Assembly (NCBI RefSeq): GCF_029263665.1
Contig: NZ_JAJUFQ010000008.1
Location: forward strand, 1-64,000
Source: Halomonas sp.
GTDB lineage: Bacteria > Pseudomonadota > Gammaproteobacteria > Pseudomonadales > Halomonadaceae
Direction: 5' to 3'
DNA: 64,000 nt
Shown: positions 1 through 7,880 of the stretch, in pieces
Layout of the letters: each line of letters starts with the position of its first letter
Numbering within the stretch: the first letter of the stretch is position 1
The notes under the pieces: model-generated
Told to the model about the DNA's origin: nothing
What the model saw: only the letters and a program-made list of their open reading frames with translations
Databases searched by the model: none
Translations under genes and position numbers: made by a program

Positions 1-723
1 ACCGGTGAAACCAACGGCCTTGATGCGGGGATCGGCGACCAGCGCCTGGCCGACTTCACGACCGGAGCCGTAGAGCAGCGAGAACACACCTTCCGGCAGT
101 TCGCACTTCGCCACCGCACGTTGCACGGCACGGCCGACCAGCTCGCTGGTGCCGGGATGGGCGGAGTGGGCCTTGACTACCACCGGGCACCCGGCGGCCA
201 GGGCAGAGGCGGTGTCGCCGCCGGCGACCGAGAACGCCAGCGGGAAGTTGCTGGCGCCGAAGACCGTCACCGGCCCCAGGCCGATATGACGCTGACGCAG
301 ATCGACCCGCGGCAGCGGTTGACGCTCGGGCAGGGCTGGGTCGACACGCACATCGAGCCACTCGCCATCGCGTACCACGCGGGCGAACAGGCGCAGCTGG
401 CCGCAGGTACGGCCACGCTCGCCTTCCAGGCGGGCACGTGGCAGGCCGGATTCCAGCATGGCGCGCTCGATCAGCGCATCACCGATGGCCTCGATCTCGC
501 TGGCCACGGTCTCGAGGAAGGTGGCGCGTTCTTCCAGGCCGGTTTCGCGATAGCGATCGAAAGCCTGCCAGGCCAGTTCACAGGCCTGTTCGACCTCAGC
601 CTGGCTGCCACCGGGGTAGCCCGGCTCTAGCGTCTCGCCGGTGGCCGGGTTGATGCCGTGAATGGGGCGGCCAGAGGCCAGTACCGCCTGGCTGCCGATC
701 AGTTGTTTGCCTTCAAGTTGCAC
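1..723 (-). CDS. Alpha-ketoglutarate-semialdehyde dehydrogenase (NADP-type ALDH), 3'-truncated by window edge
   Basis: Only the N-terminal 241 codons are present; the gene runs off the left edge. The start is a GTG at 723 with a GGAG-type ribosome site about 8 bases upstream. The visible part is the NAD(P)-binding half of an aldehyde dehydrogenase. It contains the segment [16 protein letters not shown] followed by [19 protein letters not shown], which is characteristic of 2,5-dioxopentanoate (alpha-ketoglutarate semialdehyde) dehydrogenases. These oxidise the semialdehyde to 2-oxoglutarate as the last step of non-phosphorylative pentose and sugar-acid pathways. The catalytic cysteine lies outside the window. 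As the last visible gene of the sugar-acid operon it supplies the TCA-cycle exit. The subfamily call is from recognition of these motifs, so another aldehyde substrate is possible. Confidence 0.85.
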   Translation of the reverse strand, partial: MQLEGKQLIGSQAVLASGRPIHGINPATGETLEPGYPGGSQAEVEQACELAWQAFDRYRETGLEERATFLETVASEIEAIGDALIERAMLESGLPRARLEGERGRTCGQLRLFARVVRDGEWLDVRVDPALPERQPLPRVDLRQRHIGLGPVTVFGASNFPLAFSVAGGDTASALAAGCPVVVKAHSAHPGTSELVGRAVQRAVAKCELPEGVFSLLYGSGREVGQALVADPRIKAVGFTG

Positions 724-738
724 GTTGCTGCTCCGCTT

Positions 739-818
739 GGTTGCTGAATTTGATGGTTGCTGAATTTGATGGTTGTTGAATTCGTTTGTTGCTGAATTCG
801 ATGGTTGCTGAATTCGGT
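739..818. repeat. Five tandem 16-bp repeats between lactonase and ALDH genes
   Basis: Five consecutive 16-bp units (739-754, 755-770, 771-786, 787-802, 803-818) follow GGTTGCTGAATTTGAT with few mismatches; the first two are identical. They fill most of the 105-bp gap between the lactonase stop and the ALDH start, and end about 15 bases before the ALDH start codon. The unit is not a multiple of three and lies outside any convincing gene. Confidence 0.9.
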
Positions 819-828
819 TATCGTGAAA

Positions 829-1770
829 TCACAGGATATGTGAGGCGGGAACAGTCCCTGCCAACCGGTAGATGCGCACGGCATTGTCATGCAGGATTGC
901 CTGACGAGCGTCCGGTGCGGCATCGGCGATGGCCTGTTCGACCATCGCCAGCCAGGTGGCGTAACTGACATTGAGGCCAGTCACCGGGAAGTTGCTGGCG
1001 AAGATGCAGCGCTTGGCGCCGAAGATATTGATGGCCTCGGCCAGCACATCGATATTGCGCTGCTCATGCCAGGTGACCATGGGGCTGCCCAGCTCCGAAA
1101 GCTTGACCGCGACATTGGGATTGGCGGCCAGCGCGCGCATGCCCTCGCGCCAGTGTGCCAGGCCTGGTTCGCTGCGATCCCAGGGCAGGCCGGTATGGTT
1201 GAGGATCACCCGCAGCGCCGGTGTTTCCTCCAGCACTCTGGCGGCATCCGCGAGGTGCCAGGCGGGCACGCGCAGGTCCCAGCTCAGGTCGCGCTCCTCG
1301 AGCATACGCAGACCGCGAGTCCAGCCCGTATCCTGCAACGAGCCGCTGGCCCCCAAGGTGCTTTCGTACTGGTCCGGGCGAGCGGCGGTGACGGGCTTGG
1401 CACGTACACCACGAAACAACGCGGAACGCATCTGGCGCTCGAGCTGCGCCTCACAGGCCGCATCGGCGAAAGCCACCCAGCCCACCAGTGCGCTGGGCAG
1501 CTCCTGCTCCTTCGCCAGCCGGGTCAGCCACTCGGTCTCGACGTCCGGTTCGCCGCGCGCCGATTCGGCTTCACAGTGCACCGTGCCTGCCAGACGATAG
1601 CCGGCCGGAATCTGATGAAGCAGATCGGTCGGCAGGAACGGCTGGCGAATCCGGCTGTAGTCACCGAGGAAGAAGTGGCCATCGACATCATCTTCCAGCC
1701 ACGGATAATGCACACTGCCATCCAGTGCCCAGAAGTGATGATGGCTATCGATCAGCGCTTGTTCACTCAT
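829..1770 (-). CDS. Amidohydrolase-2 family sugar lactonase (fucono/rhamnonolactonase-like)
   Basis: A 313-residue TIM-barrel hydrolase of the amidohydrolase-2 group. The metal motif is visible at the N-terminus as IDSHHHFW (His10-His12). The later conserved segments LNHTGLPWD and RCIFASNFPVTGLNV supply the histidine and the Asn/Phe strand typical of L-fuconolactonase and L-rhamnono-gamma-lactonase relatives. The likely role is opening a sugar lactone to the aldonic acid in the cytoplasm. The reading frame stays open upstream into the TRAP gene; the start at 1770 was chosen because the motif normally lies 8-12 residues from Met and a GAGGA site precedes it. It follows the TRAP large subunit by 10 bases, so it is co-transcribed. 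A second, divergent copy lies at 4777-5754. The exact lactone is unknown. Confidence 0.82.
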   Translation of the reverse strand: MSEQALIDSHHHFWALDGSVHYPWLEDDVDGHFFLGDYSRIRQPFLPTDLLHQIPAGYRLAGTVHCEAESARGEPDVETEWLTRLAKEQELPSALVGWVAFADAACEAQLERQMRSALFRGVRAKPVTAARPDQYESTLGASGSLQDTGWTRGLRMLEERDLSWDLRVPAWHLADAARVLEETPALRVILNHTGLPWDRSEPGLAHWREGMRALAANPNVAVKLSELGSPMVTWHEQRNIDVLAEAINIFGAKRCIFASNFPVTGLNVSYATWLAMVEQAIADAAPDARQAILHDNAVRIYRLAGTVPASHIL

Positions 1771-1780
1771 CACGATGTCC

Positions 1781-3061
1781 TCAGCCCGCCAGCCAATACA
1801 GCGGTGCGGTAATGATCTGTGGGAAGGCCACGAACAGCAGCAACAGTACAAGATAGGCCAGCATGAACGGCATGACACCGGAGACGGCCTTCTCGAACTT
1901 GAGCTGGCCAACGCTGGTGATGACATTGAGCACATTGCCCACCGGCGGCGTGATCAGGCCGATCGCACAGTTGAGCACGAACATGATGCCGAAATAGACC
2001 GGATCGATGCCGGCGATTTTCACGATGGGCATCAGGATCGGCGTCAGCACCAGGATGGTTGGCGTCAGATCCATGACCATGCCGACAATCAACACGATGG
2101 CCATGATCGCCAGCATCAGCAGGCGGGGGTTATCGGCCAGCGGTGTCAGCATGTCCGCCACCAGCATCGGCAGCTGGGCAATGCTGATCAGCCAGGAGGC
2201 AACACTGGCTGCCGCCACCAGAAACATGACGATGGCCGTGTTGCGTGCCGCCTGTACGAGGACGTCATAGAGCCCGGAGAGGTCCAGCTCACGGTAGACC
2301 AGTGTGGAGATGATGATGGCATAGACCGCTGCGACCACACCGGCCTCGGTGGGAGTGAACACCCCGGTCTTGATCCCGCCGATGATGATCACCGGCAGCA
2401 GCATGGCCCAGAAGCTCTTGCGCAGTGCGCGCAGGCGCTCGGCGCCGGTGGCCTTCTTCGCTACCACCAGGTCTTCCTTGCGGGTGATCAGCATCCAGAT
2501 CCCCACCAGAGTCACGCCCATGATCAAGCCCGGTACGATACCGGCCAGAAACAGCTTGCTGATCGAGATGCTGCCCGCGACACCGATGATGATCAGCGGA
2601 ATCGAGGGTGGAATGATCGGCGCGATAATGCCGCCGGCAGCCATCAGCCCCGCCGAGCGGCCCTGGGGATATCCCGCCTCACGCATCATCGGCAGCAGCA
2701 TCGAGCCCAGCGCGGCGGTATCGGCCACCGCCGAGCCGGACAGGCTGGCCATGACGATGGCGGCGAAGATGGCGACAAAGCCCAACCCGCCCTTGCGATG
2801 CCCCACCAGGCTCATGGCCAGCATGACGATGCGCTTCGACAACCCGCCCCGTGACATGACCTCACCGGCGACCAGGAAGAACGGTATCGCCAGCAGGGTG
2901 TAGCTGTCGGCGCCATTGACCAGGTTCTGGGCGAGGATCTGCGAATCGAATAACCCTAGATGCAGCATCAGCACTACAGCGCTGACCAGCAACGCAAAGG
3001 CAATCGGTAGGCTCAGGCCAATCGAGGCCAGCAGTGAGGCAAGAAACAGACCAATGGTCAT
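1781..3061 (-). CDS. TRAP transporter large membrane subunit (DctM)
   Basis: A 426-residue, very hydrophobic protein of the DctM/SiaM type, matching the usual length. It begins MTIGLFLASLLAS and has about a dozen membrane segments. It carries family motifs such as SGSAVADTAALGSMLLP, a glycine/proline-rich IIAPIIPPSIPLI hairpin and a C-terminal ITPPVGNVLNV. DctM forms the sodium-driven elevator channel that moves substrate delivered by the periplasmic binding protein. Its ATG overlaps the DctQ stop by four bases (3058-3061), which indicates translational coupling. The partner subunits are the two genes immediately upstream. The substrate is inferred from context to be a sugar acid or lactone-derived acid. 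Confidence 0.92.
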   Translation of the reverse strand: MTIGLFLASLLASIGLSLPIAFALLVSAVVLMLHLGLFDSQILAQNLVNGADSYTLLAIPFFLVAGEVMSRGGLSKRIVMLAMSLVGHRKGGLGFVAIFAAIVMASLSGSAVADTAALGSMLLPMMREAGYPQGRSAGLMAAGGIIAPIIPPSIPLIIIGVAGSISISKLFLAGIVPGLIMGVTLVGIWMLITRKEDLVVAKKATGAERLRALRKSFWAMLLPVIIIGGIKTGVFTPTEAGVVAAVYAIIISTLVYRELDLSGLYDVLVQAARNTAIVMFLVAAASVASWLISIAQLPMLVADMLTPLADNPRLLMLAIMAIVLIVGMVMDLTPTILVLTPILMPIVKIAGIDPVYFGIMFVLNCAIGLITPPVGNVLNVITSVGQLKFEKAVSGVMPFMLAYLVLLLLFVAFPQIITAPLYWLAG

Positions 3062-3648
3062 GACGAAACCTCCTGTGCTCGATCTTGAGACGACTCTTGT
3101 GCCAGCTCTTGAGACGGATCTTGAGACTGGGGCTGCCTGAGCAGATGCCGTGGAGCCAGCAGACGAAACACCAGCAGGATCGACATCAGTACACCGGCAA
3201 TCAGTCCGGCGAGATAGAACACGCCCACCGGTACACCACTGATCGGCGACAGATTGGTCCAGTTGAGCAGCGTTTGAGCGTAGCTGCCCTTGACCAGCAT
3301 CAGGCAGCAACCCAACATCACCAGCGTCACCAAGCGACCCAGCAACGCCTGCACTGGGGCCGGTAGACGATCGGAAAAGGTGGTGACGCTGAGGTGTTCA
3401 TGGCGCATCAACCCCACCACCGTGCCAATAAAGGTGACCCAGACAAACAGGAAGCGCGATAGCTCGACACTGACCGAGATACCGCTGTTGAAGCCATAGC
3501 GCAGCACCACATTGGTGAAGACCAGCGCAATCATGGCGACCAACGCCAACACCATCAGTAGATTCAGGGCTCGCTCGGTCTGGCGCGACAGGCAGCCAAG
3601 GGCTGCCTGAATCGAACCTTTCCGAGATTGAGTCGCGGTATGAGGCAT
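3058..3648 (-). CDS. TRAP transporter small membrane subunit (DctQ)
   Basis: A 196-residue DctQ-type protein with four predicted membrane segments (first at LNLLMVLALVAMIALVFTNVVLRYGF). It has the typical RYGFN and W(V/L)xFIGxxxGLMRHEHL features, in which conserved histidines follow the second segment. It partners DctM, overlapping its start by four bases, and the binding protein at 3724-4719. Its C-terminal tail is unusual: after the last membrane segment it reads as tetrapeptides ending in Gln-Asp or Gln-Glu (QSQD, PSQE, LAQE, SSQD, RAQE), encoded by a 12-bp tandem repeat. This tail is absent from standard DctQ proteins and probably faces the cytoplasm. Confidence 0.88.
   Translation of the reverse strand: MPHTATQSRKGSIQAALGCLSRQTERALNLLMVLALVAMIALVFTNVVLRYGFNSGISVSVELSRFLFVWVTFIGTVVGLMRHEHLSVTTFSDRLPAPVQALLGRLVTLVMLGCCLMLVKGSYAQTLLNWTNLSPISGVPVGVFYLAGLIAGVLMSILLVFRLLAPRHLLRQPQSQDPSQELAQESSQDRAQEVSS
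3083..3130. repeat. 12-bp tandem repeat inside dctQ tail
   Basis: Four 12-bp units (3083-3094, 3095-3106, 3107-3118, 3119-3130) follow TCTTGAGACGAC, and a more degenerate fifth lies at 3071-3082. The unit is a multiple of three, so copy number could change without a frameshift. On the minus strand it encodes the xxQ(D/E) tetrapeptides of the DctQ C-terminus. Confidence 0.8.
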
Positions 3649-3679
3649 GAAAATGTCCTCCGGATAAGAATCAGAGAAG

Positions 3680-3718
3680 CACTGAATAAATGTTGCGAGC
3701 GTAGCAGTGTATTCAGTG
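3680..3718 (-). promoter_or_regulatory. Intercistronic stem-loop between dctP and dctQ
   Basis: A perfect 9-bp inverted repeat, CACTGAATA at 3680-3688 and TATTCAGTG at 3710-3718 with a 21-base loop, lies in the 75-base gap between the binding-protein gene and dctQ. There is no T-run, so it is more likely a 3' stabiliser or attenuator that raises binding-protein mRNA over membrane-subunit mRNA than a full terminator. The role is inferred from position. Confidence 0.55.
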
Positions 3719-3723
3719 TTTCA

Positions 3724-4719
3724 TCAGCGGCTTTCGGCCAGCGCGGCATCAAAGGCACTCAGCGTCGCCTCGCTGATCTCGGCACGATGCTTCTCGATCA
3801 CCGGCATCAGTCGCTCGCGCATCACCTGGCGTTCTTCCAGCGAAACCTCATTGATGCTCATCTGATCCTGCAGGCGGGTCAGCAGGGTATCGTTGAGTTC
3901 ACGACTGACCTGGCGCTGATAGAGCGTGGCCTCCCGCGATACATCACGCACCAGTTGCTGCTGTTCCGTGCTCAAGCTATCGATGAAGCGCTTCGAGGCA
4001 ATCAGTACCTGAGCGTCATAGGCGTGGCCCGTCTGGGACAGGTAGCGCTGAACCTCGTAGAAGCGCTTGCTGTCGATCACCGTGAAGGGGTTTTCCTGAC
4101 CATCCACAGTGCGGGTTTCCAGCGCGGTGAACAGTTCATTGACCGGCATCGGAATGGCGTTGGCCCCCAGGCCGTTGAACATGTCGATATACAGCTCGTT
4201 CTGCATGGTGCGAATCTTCAGTCCGTCGATATCATCGGCGGTCTCCACCGGGTGACGACTGTTGGTGATATGGCGGAAGCCATTGTCCCAGTAATCCAGA
4301 CCAACGATGCCCTTGTCGGCGAGGCTGTCGAGCAGCGCGCGACCCGCCGGACCATCCAGTACGGTGTCAACCTGGGCCGCATCGTCGAACTGGAACGGTA
4401 GACTGATCACACTGAAATCCGGATTCAGGCTGGCCAGGGTGGCGGTGGATGGCACATTGAATTCCAGGGTTCCGGCCTGCAGCATCGACGCCAGATTGAC
4501 GTCGTTGCCGAGTACGCCATTGCCAAACACCTGGACCTCTATCTCACCGTGGCTCTGCTCAGTCAGCAACTCGGCAAACTTGCGTGCGCCCAGCGTCTGC
4601 GGGTGGCTGTCCGGCAGGCTGGTGGCGATCCGCGCGGTGATTGCCGCCAGCACATCGGCACTGGCCAGAGCAAGGCCGAGGGCCAATACCGTTGCTGGTA
4701 GGATGCGAGATACGTTCAT
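3724..4719 (-). CDS. TRAP transporter solute-binding protein (DctP)
   Basis: A 331-residue periplasmic binding protein. An N-terminal signal peptide ends near ALASADVLA-AI. The mature protein shows the DctP/SiaP hallmarks: ARIATSLPDSHPQTLGARKF at the start, the DIDGLKIRTMQN strand whose arginine normally salt-bridges a substrate carboxylate, and the NELFTALETRTVDGQENP signature. It delivers substrate to the DctQM pair downstream. The presence of the carboxylate-binding arginine suits an organic or sugar acid. Length and domain order are normal. The paralogue at 5777-6799 is clearly related (both have LETRTVDGQENP and the FRH/FRN-NSRHPVE(T/S)A segment), suggesting local duplication. Confidence 0.93.
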   Translation of the reverse strand: MNVSRILPATVLALGLALASADVLAAITARIATSLPDSHPQTLGARKFAELLTEQSHGEIEVQVFGNGVLGNDVNLASMLQAGTLEFNVPSTATLASLNPDFSVISLPFQFDDAAQVDTVLDGPAGRALLDSLADKGIVGLDYWDNGFRHITNSRHPVETADDIDGLKIRTMQNELYIDMFNGLGANAIPMPVNELFTALETRTVDGQENPFTVIDSKRFYEVQRYLSQTGHAYDAQVLIASKRFIDSLSTEQQQLVRDVSREATLYQRQVSRELNDTLLTRLQDQMSINEVSLEERQVMRERLMPVIEKHRAEISEATLSAFDAALAESR

Positions 4720-4776
4720 TGGGCATGCTCCTTATTTTTATGATTATTCAGTTCCTGGTTCTGGTTTTGGTTGTGT

Positions 4777-5754
4777 TTATAACGGGGGTTCTGTTGATAA
4801 CGAGTAGCAGCGCCTGGCGTTATCGCAGAACAACGCCAGGCGCTGCTCGGGAGTGAGTTCGGCACTGAGCTGCTTGAAGGCGGTGAACAATGCATTGAGA
4901 TCGGTCACCAGGCTATCCACCGGGAAGTTGCTGGCAAACATGCAACGCTCCGTGCCCATCACCTCGAAGGCGGTGTGAATCAGCGCACGGTTGTCTTCGA
5001 TACGCCAGGGCTCACCCGCCATGCCGATCCCCGACAACTTGAGCATCACCTGGGGAAAGGCCGCGACCCGACGCAGCTGAACCTCCCAGCCACGCAGGGT
5101 TTCTGGGTCGCGATCTCCCGGCACACCGGCATGGTTGATCACTACCGGTACCTCGGGATGACGTTCGAGCAATGGCACCAGTTCATGCAGGTGCCACCAA
5201 GGCACCTGCAACTCGAAAATCAGCCCATGGCGCGCCAGTGCCGCATAGCCCCGCTGGTAGTTCGGGCAGCTCAAGGAGCCTGGCAGGGACTCGGCCTGAT
5301 CGAGGCGATACTCGCTGCGCGGCAGACAGGCGGGTTTGTGACGTACCCCCTTGACCATCGGCCACATGCTCAGGCGTGCCAGTTGTGCCTCGACGTCCTG
5401 ATGATCCAGCCAGGCCTGAGCGACCATGGCGTTGGGCCAACCATCTCGCTGGTGCAATTCATGAATCCAGCGCGCTTCGGCTACCGCTTCCCCGGTCTGC
5501 CACTCCGCTTCCATGTAGACACAGCCCATGACCCGGTGCGTACCACACAACTGCCGGTATTCTTCGGGCAGAAAGGGGCGACGGATCGCGCTGTAGTCGC
5601 CATAGCGAAAGGCGATCATCGGCTCATCGCACAACCAGGGATGGTAGTTGGCCACGGGGTCCCAGAAGTGCAGGTGTGCATCAATAATCGGTAGATCCCG
5701 ATCATCGCCGCTGTCGAGAAAGCGCTGACGCCACGACTCGAGTTCGAGTGTCAT
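4777..5754 (-). CDS. Amidohydrolase-2 family sugar lactonase, second copy
   Basis: A 325-residue relative of the lactonase at 829-1770. It has the metal motif PIIDAHLHFWD near the N-terminus, NHAGVPGDRD in mid-protein and RCMFASNFPVDSL near the end. By family it hydrolyses a lactone, or less likely a related ring, in the cytoplasm. The start at 5754 follows an AGGGA site at good spacing; the longer open frame would add 18 residues with no family match. It sits between two TRAP binding-protein genes, 57 bases before the first and 22 after the second. Two divergent lactonases in one operon suggest two lactone stereoisomers or ring sizes, which is inference. Confidence 0.82.
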   Translation of the reverse strand: MTLELESWRQRFLDSGDDRDLPIIDAHLHFWDPVANYHPWLCDEPMIAFRYGDYSAIRRPFLPEEYRQLCGTHRVMGCVYMEAEWQTGEAVAEARWIHELHQRDGWPNAMVAQAWLDHQDVEAQLARLSMWPMVKGVRHKPACLPRSEYRLDQAESLPGSLSCPNYQRGYAALARHGLIFELQVPWWHLHELVPLLERHPEVPVVINHAGVPGDRDPETLRGWEVQLRRVAAFPQVMLKLSGIGMAGEPWRIEDNRALIHTAFEVMGTERCMFASNFPVDSLVTDLNALFTAFKQLSAELTPEQRLALFCDNARRCYSLSTEPPL

Positions 5755-5776
5755 CGAATATCCCTCACTCTGCTTA

Positions 5777-6799
5777 TTACGCGGTAGGGCGCGCCGCTTC
5801 GATGGCATCGATCAACTCGGTGCCGTACTTCTCGGCAAAGCTGGCCTGCACCGGTTCGGCGACGATCTCGCGCATCGAGGCGCGGTCGGGATTCTCGACC
5901 ACCTGCATACCCTGCTCCTCGAGGAACTCGAGATCACCGGTCAGGCGGTCGGCGAGCTCTGCACGCTCGAACTGCGCAGCCTCGATGGCGGCATCCATCA
6001 GCAGTTGCTGCTGCTCAGCACTCAAGCTGTCGAACTTCGCCTTGTTCATCACCAGGGGGGCGGCCGTGTAGGCATGAGCGGTCAGCGACAGATAATCCTG
6101 TACCTCGTATAAATTGGCCGAGCGAATCAGGCTGACCGGATTTTCCTGGCCGTCCACGGTGCGGGTTTCCAGGGAAGTGAACAGCTCGGTGAACGGCATC
6201 GGTGTCGGGGTGGCGCCCAGCGCTTCGAAGGCGGCGATATGTGCCGGATTGGGCGTGGTGCGCAACTTCAGACCTTCGATGTCTGCCGCGCTCTCGACGG
6301 GATGACGGGAGTTGGTCAGGTTGCGGAAACCGATCTCCCAGAATGCCAGTCCCTTGAGCTCATGCTCGCCGAGCCGGTCAAGCAGCGACTGGCCAATCTC
6401 GCCATCCAATACGGCATAGGCATGCTCATAGTCATCGAACAAAAACGGCAGGTCGAGCACATTGAGCTCACCCACCAGACCGGTGAAGTAGGGATTGCCG
6501 GTCAGCACGATATCCACCTGACCACCCCGTGCATTGGCCACCTGGGCGCTGTCGCTGCCCAGCTGACCATTGGGGAATACCCGTACCTGCAACTCACCGT
6601 CGCTACGTTCGTTGACCAGCTCGGCAAAGTACTCCGCCGCCTGGTGCTGGGCATCTTCCACGGGATGGGTATGGGCGAAATTGAGCGTGGTGGCCGCCAT
6701 GGCCGTCAACGGCATGGCGGCCAGGGCCACGGTCAGGGCCGCGAAACGGGTTGCATGATTGATGACATCAAAGGGGATTACATCAAGGGGCTTTCTCAT
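5777..6799 (-). CDS. TRAP solute-binding protein without adjacent membrane genes
   Basis: A 340-residue DctP-family protein. The N-terminus has a long, charged n-region followed by the hydrophobic FAALTVALAAMPLTAMA, giving export to the periplasm. Family features are TLNFAHTHPVEDAQHQAAEYF, IEGLKLRTTPN and ELFTSLETRTVDGQENPV. The start at 6799 was chosen over an upstream ATG because GAGG lies eight bases before it. Unlike the other two binding proteins in this operon it has no DctQ/DctM of its own: its neighbours are the FAH-type protein and a lactonase. It probably feeds one of the two membrane pairs in the operon, widening substrate range. Confidence 0.9.
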   Translation of the reverse strand: MRKPLDVIPFDVINHATRFAALTVALAAMPLTAMAATTLNFAHTHPVEDAQHQAAEYFAELVNERSDGELQVRVFPNGQLGSDSAQVANARGGQVDIVLTGNPYFTGLVGELNVLDLPFLFDDYEHAYAVLDGEIGQSLLDRLGEHELKGLAFWEIGFRNLTNSRHPVESAADIEGLKLRTTPNPAHIAAFEALGATPTPMPFTELFTSLETRTVDGQENPVSLIRSANLYEVQDYLSLTAHAYTAAPLVMNKAKFDSLSAEQQQLLMDAAIEAAQFERAELADRLTGDLEFLEEQGMQVVENPDRASMREIVAEPVQASFAEKYGTELIDAIEAARPTA

Positions 6800-6874
6800 T
6801 ATTGTTACCTCGATCATGAGAGGCTCTCCCGGCCGTTCAGGGCGGGAGAGCATCGGCACACGGATTATTCCTCT

Positions 6875-7873
6875 CTACAGCGCACCCATGGAGCGCGGTA
6901 ATTTTTCCTCTTCCTCCTGAATCAGCGGGTTACGCAATGGCCGGCCAAAGGCGGGAATCTCGATCTCGAAACGATCACCGGGCTGCACCTGAACCTGATC
7001 GGCGAAGCTCAAGGTCGCCGTGCCGAAGAAATGCACATGAACATCACCAGGGCGGCGAAACCCTTCATACTTGAAGTGGTGATGCTCAAGATTGGCGATG
7101 CTGTGGGACATGTTGCCCTCACCGGTCAGGAAAGGCTTCTCCCACAGTGTCTCGCCGTTGCGGGTAATACGGCTGGTGCCTTCCAGGTGTGCGGGTAGAT
7201 CACCGATCAGCAGTTCCGGGCCAAAACTGCACTGACGCAGCTTGGAATGGGCCAGCCACAGGTAGTTCTGCCGCTCGACGACGTGATCGGAGAACTCATT
7301 GCCCACCGCGAAGCCCACCCGCCACGGCAAGCCATCCGCTCCTACCAGGTAGAGCCCCACCAGTTCTGGTTCCTCACCGGCATCCTCGGCAAAGGCGGGT
7401 GCCGACAGCGGAGCTTCTGGCGCCACGACCCAGTCGCCATCGCCCTTGTAGAACCACTCTGGCTGCACACCGATCTCACTGGGCCCCGGTCGTCCCGCCT
7501 CGACGCCCATATTGAACATGCGCATCGAGTCGGTCAGCTCGGAGTCATCGGTTTTCTGAGCTTTCGTGTGCATCGCCGAACGGGTGTCGGCACTGCCCAG
7601 ATGGGTCAGCCCGGTTCCAGTGATCAGGCAATGCGCCGGATCGGGATGGGTCAGTGGCGGCAGCAAACGTCCTTCGTCGATCAGCGGCTGATAGTCGATC
7701 AACTCATCATCCAGGCGTACCTCGACCACCGCCGACAGCTTCTGTCCGCTGTCGATGGCAATCCGCGCCAGCGCATAGACACCGCCCTCGATACGAATGG
7801 GTCTGACCGCATCATCGCTCTCGACCAGAGCCGCACGCAGGCGCCCTTCGTCCAGGTATTGAATCAGTCGCAT
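6875..7873 (-). CDS. AraD1/GguC-type fumarylacetoacetate-hydrolase-fold protein
   Basis: A 332-residue protein recognised as the AraD1 (GguC) branch of the FAH superfamily. It begins MRLIQYLDEG and carries GTGLTHLGSADTRSAMH, PEWFYKGDGDWVV, the acidic metal-site region EPELVGLYLVG and a C-terminal FFGTATLSFAD. FAH-fold enzymes hydrate, dehydrate or hydrolyse 2-oxoacid intermediates with a divalent metal. In sugar-acid operons this branch is thought to act on 2-keto-3-deoxy aldonates, leading to alpha-ketoglutarate semialdehyde, which the ALDH at the operon end would consume. A GAGGCGGCC ribosome site lies between this gene and the dehydratase stop seven bases upstream. The exact reaction is inferred from context. 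Confidence 0.8.
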   Translation of the reverse strand: MRLIQYLDEGRLRAALVESDDAVRPIRIEGGVYALARIAIDSGQKLSAVVEVRLDDELIDYQPLIDEGRLLPPLTHPDPAHCLITGTGLTHLGSADTRSAMHTKAQKTDDSELTDSMRMFNMGVEAGRPGPSEIGVQPEWFYKGDGDWVVAPEAPLSAPAFAEDAGEEPELVGLYLVGADGLPWRVGFAVGNEFSDHVVERQNYLWLAHSKLRQCSFGPELLIGDLPAHLEGTSRITRNGETLWEKPFLTGEGNMSHSIANLEHHHFKYEGFRRPGDVHVHFFGTATLSFADQVQVQPGDRFEIEIPAFGRPLRNPLIQEEEEKLPRSMGAL

Positions 7874-7880
7874 GGCCGCC

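Noticed and set aside
889..1812. Long plus-strand open frame opposite the lactonase (307 codons)
   Set aside because: It is the antisense shadow of a clear amidohydrolase gene, with no family motif and no ribosome site; GC-rich coding strands commonly give such frames.
1775..2854. 359-codon plus-strand frame rich in His, Asp and Gln
   Set aside because: It is exactly antisense to the hydrophobic DctM gene. The His/Asp/Gln bias is what the complement of hydrophobic codons produces.
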